A stretch of DNA of 64,000 bases from assembly GCF_030512175.1 (NCBI RefSeq), contig NZ_JAULBL010000002.1, positions 2,106,149-2,170,148 on the forward strand, read 5' to 3'. Positions within the stretch are counted from its first letter, which is position 1; each line of letters begins with the position of its first letter. Below, one piece after another: positions 1-7,183 of this stretch. The notes under the pieces were generated by a model. That model was not told the DNA's origin, ran no database searches, and saw only the letters and a program-made list of their open reading frames with translations. The DNA is from Paeniglutamicibacter sulfureus (GTDB lineage Bacteria > Actinomycetota > Actinomycetes > Actinomycetales > Micrococcaceae). The translations under genes and the position numbers were made by a program.

Positions 1-524
1 TCGATCTCCGGCAGCCACCGGCGCCACGCGCGGGCGTTGGCGTGTGAGACTGTGACGTGGCGGTGCATCGGGTCCGGTGTCCACCCCGGGGTGCCAAAGA
101 TTCCTGCCAGTCTCGGCAAGACCGGGGTATGCAGGACATGCAAGGTCGGTATTGCGGCCAGGTCCCTGTGGGGTATGGGACTGAGCGAATTGTTCAGGAC
201 GACGTCGAAGCGTCCCGCTCGGATCCGTCCGGTGGCCTGCGCCATGGCGCCGTCCAGCATCAGGTGTTGCCGGTTTCGCCCGTCGCTTTCAGGATAGCCC
301 TCCACGATGTAGGAGCGAGCCAGTACGGATTCGACACGGCATGTTGCCTCGCTGCCCGTCTTGGCAAAGAGCGTGACCTGGTGGCCTCGGTCGGTGAGGC
401 CCCCAACCAGGTGTGCGGTGTGCGATTCCATGCCGCCGGCAAAGGGCGGGACGATCGCATGGTGCAGGTGCGCCAGGACTGCGATCCGCAAAGGGTCGCC
501 TGCTGGGCGGGTATCGAGAATCAT
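1..524 (-). CDS. Glycosyltransferase family 4 (GT-B), N-terminal part, runs off the left edge
   Basis: The 174 visible residues form the N-terminal half of a GT-B glycosyltransferase that would use a nucleotide-sugar donor in the cytoplasm. After a short leader the sequence reads LRIAVLAHLHHAIVPPFAGG followed by MESHTAHLVGGLTDRGH and a strand VTLFA, the classic first Rossmann strand, glycine loop and helix of family GT4. The sugar-binding C-terminal half lies outside the window, so the substrate cannot be named. An in-frame TAA directly precedes the ATG, fixing the start. A GAAGGAG site lies further upstream and could first drive a five-codon reading frame (MRMRK) that overlaps this start. 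Family assignment is secure; the product is unknown. Confidence 0.85.
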   Translation of the reverse strand, partial: MILDTRPAGDPLRIAVLAHLHHAIVPPFAGGMESHTAHLVGGLTDRGHQVTLFAKTGSEATCRVESVLARSYIVEGYPESDGRNRQHLMLDGAMAQATGRIRAGRFDVVLNNSLSPIPHRDLAAIPTLHVLHTPVLPRLAGIFGTPGWTPDPMHRHVTVSHANARAWRRWLPEI

Positions 525-1009
525 TTACGCATCCGCATTGAAAGCTGTCTCCTTCGTTCAGGCACCGGCCGGTGGATCACGTCCACACAGGGCATCGTGG
601 AATCGTGGTGTTCCGTCAGGATATGGTCACGAGTCGGGACTCGGATAGCTTTTCGCAACCCGTCGGAGGAAACCACGGACGCGTCGTGGGTGGCCGGCGG
701 TTCGTATCGGACGGTGACTTGGCAGCAGGACTGCGCGCTTGGCCACGTGCCAACCATTCGAATCGCTTGGAGGCAACCCAACCCCAGGGCGACAGTCGAA
801 GCGGGAAGGACCCTTGTCACCATGGCAGTACGTGCAGATTCCTTGGCACGGCCCCACAAGGACAGTAGCGTGGGGAACGCGACGTTGGGTTGGAAGCTGC
901 GGGCACATGGCCGGGGGAAATCGGTTGGAACGGACCTCCGGTCCGGAACGTAAGTCGCCCACATCGCCACCAGGCACGTGAAATCCTGAAGCAACGAAGG
1001 AGGCACCAC
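525..1009. other. Intergenic region between divergent genes, no convincing gene
   Basis: These 485 bases separate the minus-strand glycosyltransferase from the forward stress cluster and must hold both promoters. Open frames here have no ribosome site and look like GC-rich shadows. The clearest structure is a dyad CGGACC-TC-CGGTCCG near 931-945, flanked on both sides by GGAACG. It lies about 70 bases before the first forward start and could be an operator. I cannot place a promoter with confidence. Confidence 0.4.
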
Positions 1010-1348
1010 ATGTCAACGACACCACGGAATCAAAGCTCCGGGCACGAGGACGAATACCCCGAGGACGCCTCGGGGCCAGGCACCGATGGGTTGTCCGAGG
1101 TGGACTCCCTCGACGGGCCCGAGGACCCCGGCACCGTCGACCCGTTTCAGGACCCCGACTACCTGGCCGAGCAATTGCTGGGAGCTGACGATGTCCAGCC
1201 GGGGACCGGGGACACCGCAGCCCGTGACGTGTCCTCCGAAGGACAGGACGGAACCCGCGCGGCCCAGCCGGACGCCGGTGACCTTGAAGCGGACGGCTCG
1301 GGATCCGACGCGTCGTCGGGGGACGAAGACCGCTTCGACGCAGGGTAG
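1010..1348 (+). CDS. Small acidic protein ending in RFDAG, unknown function
   Basis: This 112-residue protein is very rich in Asp, Glu, Gly and Ser, has no hydrophobic segment, and is probably disordered in the cytoplasm. The ATG follows a clean GAAGGAGG site. Two features recur in the gene at 54007: a central block DPFQDPDYLAEQLL (compare SFDPLRDAETLLD) and the C-terminal end DEDRFDAG (compare DDARFDAG). The two look like paralogues of a small family whose function I do not know. It is the first gene of a forward cluster and its stop lies 4 bases before the next start, so the two are probably co-transcribed. The role in stress is inferred from neighbours only. Confidence 0.75.
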   Translation: MSTTPRNQSSGHEDEYPEDASGPGTDGLSEVDSLDGPEDPGTVDPFQDPDYLAEQLLGADDVQPGTGDTAARDVSSEGQDGTRAAQPDAGDLEADGSGSDASSGDEDRFDAG

Positions 1349-1352
1349 CCCG

Positions 1353-2459
1353 ATGTCCACGCAGTCGGCCCGCAAGACCGTCGTCGGCCTGATAGCTGAC
1401 ACCGGAATGCCGCTGTCCCTGGCCGTGTCGCTGAAGGACTCGCTGCCCGCGCAGTTGGTATCGGACTTGGACAACGGTGCGGGCTGGGAGGTGGAAGTCG
1501 CCGAATTCTCGCTTCCCTTGGCCGGTAACGGCGAGGTTGAACTCAATGCCCACTCGCGCCAATTGCGCGAAGCGGGCGGTTGGGACTACTTGGTGTACCT
1601 GACGGACTTGCCACAGTATGAAAGGGGCGAACCCCTGGCATCCAGCGTCAACGCCGGCTCCGGATCCGCCATTGTGGTCTTGCCCGCATTGGGGATAGTC
1701 CGAAAGAAACGGTTGCAGCGTGCCGTGGTCCAGGCACTCGCGGCCCTGCATGGGGTCGGGGATCCCTACTTGCGGGACGACGGGCGGGTATTGCCGGCCG
1801 TGGACCCCTTTTCCCTTGAGCGAAGGATCGAGGCCGCCAAGACGGACGACGATGCCTTCGAAACCGTCAAGGGCATAATGGGCAGGTTGCTGCTGCTCAT
1901 CGGCATGGTGCGCAGCAACCGACCGTGGAGGCTGGTGCCCAGCCTTTCCTCGGCGATGGCCGCGGCCTTGGCTACGGGTGCATTTGGCGTTTTCTACACC
2001 AACATCTGGACCATGGCGGACTACCTCCCACCCCAGCGCCTTGCCATCATCAGCCTGCTTTCCGTTGTGGTGATGGGTTCGTGGCTGGTGTTGCATAACA
2101 AGCTCTGGGAACGACCCGTCGGGAATCGCCACCGTGAGAAGCGTGTCATTTACAACCTGGCGACATTGATGACCATTGCCTCGGCGATTCTCCTGATGTA
2201 CCTGGTCTTGTTTGCCATCATCCTCACCGGCGCGCTGATCATCATCGATGCCCGCTTCCTGGCCATGGAATTGGGCCATGAGGTGGGGTTCGGGGAGTAC
2301 CTGAATTTGTCGTGGCTTTCGGCATCCCTGGGCACCATTGCCGGAGCCGTCGGATCGAGCTTGGACAACGAGGAATCCGTGCGGAAGGCGACCTTCAGCC
2401 AGCGTGAGTACGAGCGCCGGCAAATCACCTTGGACAAGGCCACGGACAGCGAGAACTGA
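1353..2459 (+). CDS. Conserved hypothetical membrane protein, 368 aa
   Basis: The N-terminal half (about 1-190) is soluble and begins with an alpha/beta-like strand TVVGLIADTGMPLSL. The C-terminal half carries about four predicted membrane helices near residues 196-222, 228-248, 266-298 and 318-335, then a charged tail. Similar actinobacterial proteins are sometimes given a tetrahydrofolate dehydrogenase name, but I see no such active site and do not use it. The ATG at 1353 was chosen because it follows the previous stop directly; upstream in-frame ATGs fall inside the acidic gene. It precedes a DUF4235 gene, suggesting an envelope or stress role. Confidence 0.7.
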   Translation: MSTQSARKTVVGLIADTGMPLSLAVSLKDSLPAQLVSDLDNGAGWEVEVAEFSLPLAGNGEVELNAHSRQLREAGGWDYLVYLTDLPQYERGEPLASSVNAGSGSAIVVLPALGIVRKKRLQRAVVQALAALHGVGDPYLRDDGRVLPAVDPFSLERRIEAAKTDDDAFETVKGIMGRLLLLIGMVRSNRPWRLVPSLSSAMAAALATGAFGVFYTNIWTMADYLPPQRLAIISLLSVVVMGSWLVLHNKLWERPVGNRHREKRVIYNLATLMTIASAILLMYLVLFAIILTGALIIIDARFLAMELGHEVGFGEYLNLSWLSASLGTIAGAVGSSLDNEESVRKATFSQREYERRQITLDKATDSEN

Positions 2460-2505
2460 CGAGGCCGAACGAGGCCAAACAGAAGCAGACAACGAAGGAG
2501 AAAAA

Positions 2506-2763
2506 ATGAAACTGGTCACCAAGGCCCTGGCAATCGGCATCTCGATCATTGCCGGACTGGTCGCGGCAAAGATCTCAGGCGCCATCTGGAAAGGGGCCAC
2601 CGGCGAGCAGCCGCCGAACGTCACCAACCCAGAGGCCCAGCAACGGGCAAAGATCGGCAAGGTACTCGCCTTCGCTGTCTTCTCCGGCGCCAGCGCATCG
2701 GTCATCCAGGCCGTCACCAAACGCTGGACCCAGAAACTCGTGGAAAAAAAGCGCACCCTCTAG
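2506..2763 (+). CDS. DUF4235 family membrane protein
   Basis: This 85-residue protein matches DUF4235, a small actinobacterial membrane family. It starts MKLVTKALAIGISIIAGLVA, then has the family block AAKISGAIWKGATGEQPP, a short polar loop, and a second helix VLAFAVFSGASASVIQAVTK before a basic tail. Two transmembrane helices are predicted. The start is supported by GAAGGAG seven bases upstream. No biochemical role is known for the family; members often sit beside stress genes, as here. It lies 46 bases after the membrane protein gene and 30 bases before the next small acidic gene, on the same strand. Confidence 0.85.
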   Translation: MKLVTKALAIGISIIAGLVAAKISGAIWKGATGEQPPNVTNPEAQQRAKIGKVLAFAVFSGASASVIQAVTKRWTQKLVEKKRTL

Positions 2764-2793
2764 ACCACGCAAAAAGAGACAAGGAGATCGACC

Positions 2794-2991
2794 ATGGAAC
2801 GACACGAAAATGATCGGCACGACGTGACGGGGCAGCCGCAGGAATCGGACGAGGACGAAATGCCCGACGCCGGTGAAGTTGATCGGCCTTCGACGGAAGA
2901 AGAGATCCAACCGGGGATCAACCAGGATCTGGGCGCGTCGGAGGCTTCCTCCGAGACGCAGGAGGAAGCCTCCGGTTCCGACAAAGAGTAG
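2794..2991 (+). CDS. Small acidic hypothetical protein, 65 aa
   Basis: This highly acidic, hydrophilic protein has no recognisable domain and is rich in Glu, Asp, Ser and Gln. An AAGGAG site seven bases before the ATG and the position in a same-strand cluster support it as a real gene. It resembles in style, but not clearly in sequence, the other acidic proteins at 1010, 4131 and 54007. It may be disordered. No function can be assigned. Confidence 0.6.
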   Translation: MERHENDRHDVTGQPQESDEDEMPDAGEVDRPSTEEEIQPGINQDLGASEASSETQEEASGSDKE

Positions 2992-3166
2992 GGAATCGAC
3001 CAAAATGAACGCCCCTGCGTACATGGTGGCCGGAAGCCGGGCCTGCCTCCACGAGGACCATCGCCCTGCCATGGCCAAGCGTGTGCGCATTCATTGAACC
3101 CCCAAGGGGTTTGCCCTAGCGTGAACCGTACGAGCATCAAAGTCCACGACGACAGGAGGATTTCCC

Positions 3167-4090
3167 ATGGATGAGCGTGAACCCAATATTCCCGATTCCG
3201 AGGCCCAGCTTTCTCTGGACAACCCGGTGGAACGGCACCCCCGGATCTCACCGCCCAAACAGGACCAACCCGAACCCGGGCTTGATGCAAAGCTGGAACC
3301 GTTGGCGGACCACGGTGAGGAGTCCTACGTCGGGACCGGGAGGCTCAAGGGTCGCAAGGCACTGGTCACGGGCGGAGACTCCGGTATCGGTGCGGCAGTG
3401 GCCATCGCCTTCGCCAAGGAAGGTGCGGATGTTGCCATTGCCTACCTGCCGGCCGAAGCCGAAGACGCGCGCAAGATCATCGCGGTGATCGAGGCGGAAG
3501 GAAGGATTGGCATCGGCCTTGCCGGGGACCTGCTCGATGCCCAATACCGCAACTCGCTGGCCGACGAGGCTGCGGAGAAACTGGGCGGATTGGATATTCT
3601 GGTGAACAATGCAGGCAAGCAAATTGCCATCGAGAACCTTGAAGACCTGGACGACGAGCAAGTCATGCAGACTTTCCAGGTCAATATCCTGGCCATGTTC
3701 ACCATCACCCGCGCAGCCCTCAAGCACCTCCCGGCCGGTGCCAGCATTATCAACACGACCTCGGTCCAGGCCTACGACCCGTCACCGACGCTGTTGGACT
3801 ACGCCTCGACGAAGGCGGCGATCAACGCGTTCACCAAGGGACTGGCAGTGCAACTGGCACCTCGCGGCATCCGCGTGAACGCCGTGGCCCCCGGTCCCAT
3901 TTGGACGCCGTTGCAGGTCTCCGACGGCCAGCCGAAGGATGCCTTGCCGAAGTTCGGTCACAACGTACCGCTCGGCCGGGCGGGGCAACCCGTCGAACTG
4001 GCCCCTGCCTACGTCTTCCTGGCGTCTGCCGAGTCCAGCTACGTGGTCGGGGAAACGCTGAACGTCAACGGCGGCAAGTCGACTCCCTGA
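3167..4090 (+). CDS. SDR family oxidoreductase (general-stress YghA/GSP39-like)
   Basis: A 307-residue NAD(P)-dependent short-chain dehydrogenase of the subgroup with a 50-residue polar N-terminal extension, typified by Bacillus general stress protein 39 and E. coli YghA. Visible motifs are the cofactor loop TGGDSGIG, the NNAG motif, the catalytic Ser in NTTSVQAYDPSPTL, and YASTK with catalytic Tyr and Lys, followed by PGPIWTPL. The ATG follows AGGAGG. The true substrate of this subgroup is unknown; annotation as a glucose dehydrogenase would be over-specific. The next gene starts 40 bases downstream. Location among small acidic and DUF4235 genes supports a stress-response role. Confidence 0.9.
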   Translation: MDEREPNIPDSEAQLSLDNPVERHPRISPPKQDQPEPGLDAKLEPLADHGEESYVGTGRLKGRKALVTGGDSGIGAAVAIAFAKEGADVAIAYLPAEAEDARKIIAVIEAEGRIGIGLAGDLLDAQYRNSLADEAAEKLGGLDILVNNAGKQIAIENLEDLDDEQVMQTFQVNILAMFTITRAALKHLPAGASIINTTSVQAYDPSPTLLDYASTKAAINAFTKGLAVQLAPRGIRVNAVAPGPIWTPLQVSDGQPKDALPKFGHNVPLGRAGQPVELAPAYVFLASAESSYVVGETLNVNGGKSTP

Positions 4091-4130
4091 GCCCGTTCTC
4101 CGGGCGGGCAAACCACGAGGAGAATGCACC

Positions 4131-4544
4131 ATGGATAAATACGGCCTTCCCACGGGAGGGGAGCCAGAAGCCGAAACGCACGGGAGCGAAGTCGAAGCTG
4201 ATCCGTTGAACCTTCAGCCGGACGATCCCGAATGGTCCGATATCCACGATGAGCCCGACGCTCACGCCGGAAAGGCAACGGCCCGACCCACAGAGGCCGA
4301 AATCGACATCGACAGACAGGAAAATACCGCGATGGGCAACAAACCAGCCTTCGACCCAAAGAACGAACCGGCGCCGGAGTCGGACGAATCGGCCGTATCT
4401 GAAACCGTTGAACCCGGGGCCACATCCAACCCCGATCCGGTCAAGCAAAAAATCACAGGCCTGGAACCAGGAGGCGGAGTCCCTCCTGGCGAGACGCCCC
4501 CGGGTGAGGGAGCGATGAGCCAGGACCAGGGACACGACGAGTAG
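4131..4544 (+). CDS. Acidic protein with DUF6480-like C-terminus
   Basis: This hydrophilic 137-residue protein has two parts. Residues 1-65 are acidic and featureless. The C-terminus, GLEPGGGVPPGETPPGEG followed by a short polar tail, matches the signature I know from DUF6480, a small actinobacterial family with no known function. Family members are usually about half this length, so this may be an acidic module joined to a DUF6480 unit. Alternatively, an internal ATG at 4332 (MGNKPAFDP) could start a separate 70-residue protein. The upstream ATG is preceded by GAGGAG. It is the last gene of the forward cluster and is followed by a strong hairpin. Confidence 0.65.
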   Translation: MDKYGLPTGGEPEAETHGSEVEADPLNLQPDDPEWSDIHDEPDAHAGKATARPTEAEIDIDRQENTAMGNKPAFDPKNEPAPESDESAVSETVEPGATSNPDPVKQKITGLEPGGGVPPGETPPGEGAMSQDQGHDE

Positions 4545-4575
4545 CCGCTCACCACGCGTGCCGTTAGGGCCATGT

Positions 4576-4615
4576 TTTGTCCTTGATCGGAGCCCGGGCT
4601 CCGGTCGAGGACAAA
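4576..4615 (+). terminator. 20-bp stem inverted repeat, probable terminator
   Basis: The arms are TTTGTCCT..GA..CGGAGCCC and its complement with no loop spacer in DNA; only two positions differ, and both become G-U pairs in the plus-strand RNA. The core is GGAGCCC/GGGCTCC. It begins 32 bases after the last gene of the forward cluster. No long T run follows, so termination may be loop-driven or the repeat may have another role. Confidence 0.55.
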
Positions 4616-4698
4616 TTCGTGCAGGGGAGCGAATTGGATCTTGCCATCACGGTGAAGTGTCCCAAGGTCCGTGCCCGCGAAATATGAGCCGGCCAATT

Positions 4699-4719
4699 CT
4701 TGTGTGCCGGGCACACAAG
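4699..4719. repeat. 21-bp near-perfect palindrome
   Basis: CTTGTGTGCC-G-GGCACACAAG is a perfect 10-bp inverted repeat around one central base. It lies 216 bases downstream of the response regulator stop and about 80 bases past the larger hairpin. It looks more like a protein-binding dyad than a terminator, but no promoter or gene start is close by. Confidence 0.4.
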
Positions 4720-4934
4720 CAGAAGAGGCCGTGGCCCGGCACTGGCAGACTGCTGCCGGGTGCGCGGCTTTCGGAGGCACAACAGGGGACCTAAGGCGTC
4801 GAACGGGTGGACTGGAGCAACCCCGGTGGCGGAGTCGCCGGGGGAGGCGTTGCCCCTGCCCGTTTCCTGTTTCCGCAGGTCACTCCCACAGATTGGCGCC
4901 GTCAACTCCGCGGGAGCATACGGCGCATCACAAG

Positions 4935-5609
4935 CTATGTTTCGAATCGGTAGCCCATACCTGGTGCTGTCAGGAGATGCCGGGGGTTTGCAGGGTCTTC
5001 CTCGAGTTTCCGTCTGAGCTGTCCCACGTAGATGCGCAGATAGTGGGTTTCCTTTTCGTAGAGCGGCCCCCAGACCTCGCTGAGGATCTGTTGCTGGGAC
5101 ACCAGCCTTCCCCGGTTTTCGACGAGTAATTGCAGCACGCCCCATTCACGCGGAGTGAGACGAATTCGGTGGCCTGCACGGGAGACTGTCGCAGCCATCA
5201 AGTCGATCTCCAGATCGCCCGCTTCCACCGTCCCGGCCTCACGGACGGGCCAGGAACGCCGCTCGACGGCGCGGAGCCTGGCCAAGAGCTCATCCAGGCC
5301 GAAAGGCTTGGTGACGTAGTCATCGGCCCCGGCATCGAGGGCTTCGACTTTGTCCGAGGAGCCATGGCGGGCCGAGAGCACGATAATGGGCAGTTCCGTC
5401 CAGGCGCGCAGCCTGCGGATGACCTCGGTGCCGTCCATGTCCGGCAGCCCGAGGTCGAGCACCAGTACGTCCGGGGGCTGGGAAGCAGCTGCCCGCAGCG
5501 CTTTGGCGCCGTCGGGTGCGGTCGTGACGGCATAGCCTTCGGCCTCAAGATTGATCTGCAGGGCGCGGACGAGCTGGGGTTCATCGTCTACCAGCAGGAC
5601 ATTTTTCAT
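4935..5609 (-). CDS. kdpE: KdpE/OmpR-family response regulator
   Basis: A 224-residue response regulator with an N-terminal receiver domain and C-terminal OmpR-type winged helix. The acidic pocket VDDE, phospho-acceptor Asp52 in VLVLDLGLPD, the KPFGLDELLAR switch region and the wing motif VTKP/YLRIYVGQLRRKLE are all visible. The last segment, ending in a TAPGMGYRFE motif, is typical of KdpE, which activates high-affinity potassium uptake. The start overlaps the kinase stop by 4 bases, so the pair is co-translated. No kdpFABC genes are in the window; a TrkH-type transporter is divergent, so this pair may control that instead. The symbol is by family. Confidence 0.85.
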   Translation of the reverse strand: MKNVLLVDDEPQLVRALQINLEAEGYAVTTAPDGAKALRAAASQPPDVLVLDLGLPDMDGTEVIRRLRAWTELPIIVLSARHGSSDKVEALDAGADDYVTKPFGLDELLARLRAVERRSWPVREAGTVEAGDLEIDLMAATVSRAGHRIRLTPREWGVLQLLVENRGRLVSQQQILSEVWGPLYEKETHYLRIYVGQLRRKLEEDPANPRHLLTAPGMGYRFET

Positions 5610-7096
5610 TCGTCGTCCTTGAACGATGCCAGGCCGGTGTAAAGCGGCAGCCTGATGGACATGGTGAGGCCGCCCCCGGGCGTTGGCTCGGCCACGAGTT
5701 GACCCTCCATGGCCTCGATAAAGCCCTTGGCCACCGCCAGTCCAAGGCCGATGCCTGCATCGGGGGACGCGTCGTCGAGTCGCTGAAAAGGCTGGAACAT
5801 TGCCACGACCTGGTCCGCGGGCACGCCGTCGCCATGGTCCACGACGCGCAGTTCACCAAAGGGACGGCCGTCAGGCCAGACATGCAGACTGCCGCCGGCC
5901 GTGGCGCGCACCACAATATCGGTCCCGGACGCGTACTTCACGGCGTTTTCCACGAGGTTGGCCAATGCCCGCTCAAGCAACCCGCGATCCGCGTCCACCG
6001 GTGGCAAGTTGGGGGCCAGTTCCGCACGCACGGCCCCGTCCGGCACCCCGGCAAGCGCTTCGGGAACAACTTCGAGCCACGTGACGGGTTCGTGCAGCAC
6101 CTGGACGCTGTCGCTGGAAAGCCGCGACATGTCCAATAGGTTCCCCACCAGTCCCTTGAGCCGGTCCGTGAAGCTCTGAACCGCGTCCAGCATCTCTTCC
6201 TGCTGCTCCACGCTGGTCTTGGACCGCTGACGGCGCAGCGCGGTCAGGGCGAGTTCGATACCGGCCAGAGGGGTTCGCAGGTCATGGGAAACGGCCCGCA
6301 GGATCGAGGTCTTGACCCGGTTTCCTTCGATGAGCTTGATCGAATCGCGTAGCCGAAGGATGAGCCGCTCACGCTCCAACAACGCCGCAAGATGTGCCTC
6401 ATAGGCGTTTAGCAGGCGCCGATCACCGCCGGTCGGCGCCGATTGGTTCAGCCCGACTGCCAACCCGGGACGAGGTCGGTCAAGGGTGGTTGCGGCGTCC
6501 GGACACTGCGGCGCGTCCGGACACTGCGGCGCGTCCGGACCGGACGAGGCACGCAGCCGCCACAAGCCGTCACCAACGCCTTCGAAGACGCTGACCCCGT
6601 TGAGCTGGAACTGCCCGCGCAACTGGTCGAGGAACTCCTCCGAACTTTGGTCGCCCGCCAGGGAGGTGCGGGCCAACTCGCTCAGCGTGGCCGCCTCTGC
6701 GCTGGAGAGGGCTGCTGCCCGGGACCGGCGGGCGGAGAGCCCCACGACCAGGGCCACGGTAATCCCGACCCCCAGATAGACCAACAAGACGAAAAAGTCC
6801 TGGGGGTCGTTGACAGTCAAAGTTCCCACCGGATGGGTCACGAAATAGTTCAGGAACAAGGCGTCCAGCACCGCCGCAAGCACCGCCGGCCCCAGGCCTC
6901 CGAGGAAAGCCACGACTATCACCGAGCACAGCCGTGCCAGGGCATGGGTGGCCAGGTTCAACTCGTCGAACGGAGAGAGCAGGAAGGTCATTGCCGCCGG
7001 CAGGACAAGCGCTAGAAGATAACCCGACAAGGTGCGCATCGGGTCCTGCCTGGAGGCGGCGGGACCCGCCTTCCCGATGCTTCTGCCGCGGATCAT
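5606..7096 (-). CDS. Short KdpD-like sensor histidine kinase lacking the KdpD/UspA input domains
   Basis: This 496-residue inner-membrane kinase pairs with the KdpE-like regulator. It starts almost directly with the KdpD-type DUF4118 membrane block (helices about 24-42, 52-66, 68-84, 103-121), then a degenerate GAF-like region, the phosphorylation site His271 in RAVSHDLRTPLAG, N box NLVENAVKYA and G boxes DHGDGVP and GIGLGLAVAKG. Full KdpD is about 850-900 residues and begins with cytoplasmic KdpD and Usp domains that bind nucleotides; these are absent. A translation start at Met20 is also possible. Residues 186-201 include a repeated PDAPQC block from a DNA tandem repeat. The signal sensed is probably potassium or osmotic, by inference. 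Confidence 0.85.
   Translation of the reverse strand: MIRGRSIGKAGPAASRQDPMRTLSGYLLALVLPAAMTFLLSPFDELNLATHALARLCSVIVVAFLGGLGPAVLAAVLDALFLNYFVTHPVGTLTVNDPQDFFVLLVYLGVGITVALVVGLSARRSRAAALSSAEAATLSELARTSLAGDQSSEEFLDQLRGQFQLNGVSVFEGVGDGLWRLRASSGPDAPQCPDAPQCPDAATTLDRPRPGLAVGLNQSAPTGGDRRLLNAYEAHLAALLERERLILRLRDSIKLIEGNRVKTSILRAVSHDLRTPLAGIELALTALRRQRSKTSVEQQEEMLDAVQSFTDRLKGLVGNLLDMSRLSSDSVQVLHEPVTWLEVVPEALAGVPDGAVRAELAPNLPPVDADRGLLERALANLVENAVKYASGTDIVVRATAGGSLHVWPDGRPFGELRVVDHGDGVPADQVVAMFQPFQRLDDASPDAGIGLGLAVAKGFIEAMEGQLVAEPTPGGGLTMSIRLPLYTGLASFKDDE
6495..6540. repeat. 18-bp tandem repeat (2.5 copies) inside the kinase gene
   Basis: The unit GCGTCCGGACACTGCGGC is repeated in tandem and a third partial copy follows. 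It encodes PDAPQC twice on the minus strand, in the linker before the kinase core. As the unit is six codons, copy-number change would keep the frame, so length variation between strains is plausible. Confidence 0.85.
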
Positions 7097-7183
7097 TCAC
7101 CCATTATGCCCGACGGCCACGAATCTTTACGGGACCCTTACGCCAAACCTAGCCGGGCGTCCATCGGCCGGAGGTAACGTCGA

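Larger units (their letters stand above)
4545..4934. other. Convergent intergenic region with two strong palindromes
   Basis: About 390 bases lie between the end of the forward stress cluster and the end of the minus-strand response regulator. I see no gene. It holds a 40-base inverted repeat (4576-4615) and a separate 21-base palindrome (4699-4719), listed individually. As both flanking genes end here, transcription termination from both sides is the expected job. Confidence 0.6.

Noticed and set aside
627-2756. A 709-codon minus-strand open frame
   Set aside because: It lies opposite three well-supported forward genes with ribosome sites and membrane or family signatures. Its own composition (repeated His/Gln/Gly/Asp) is typical of a GC-rich antisense shadow.
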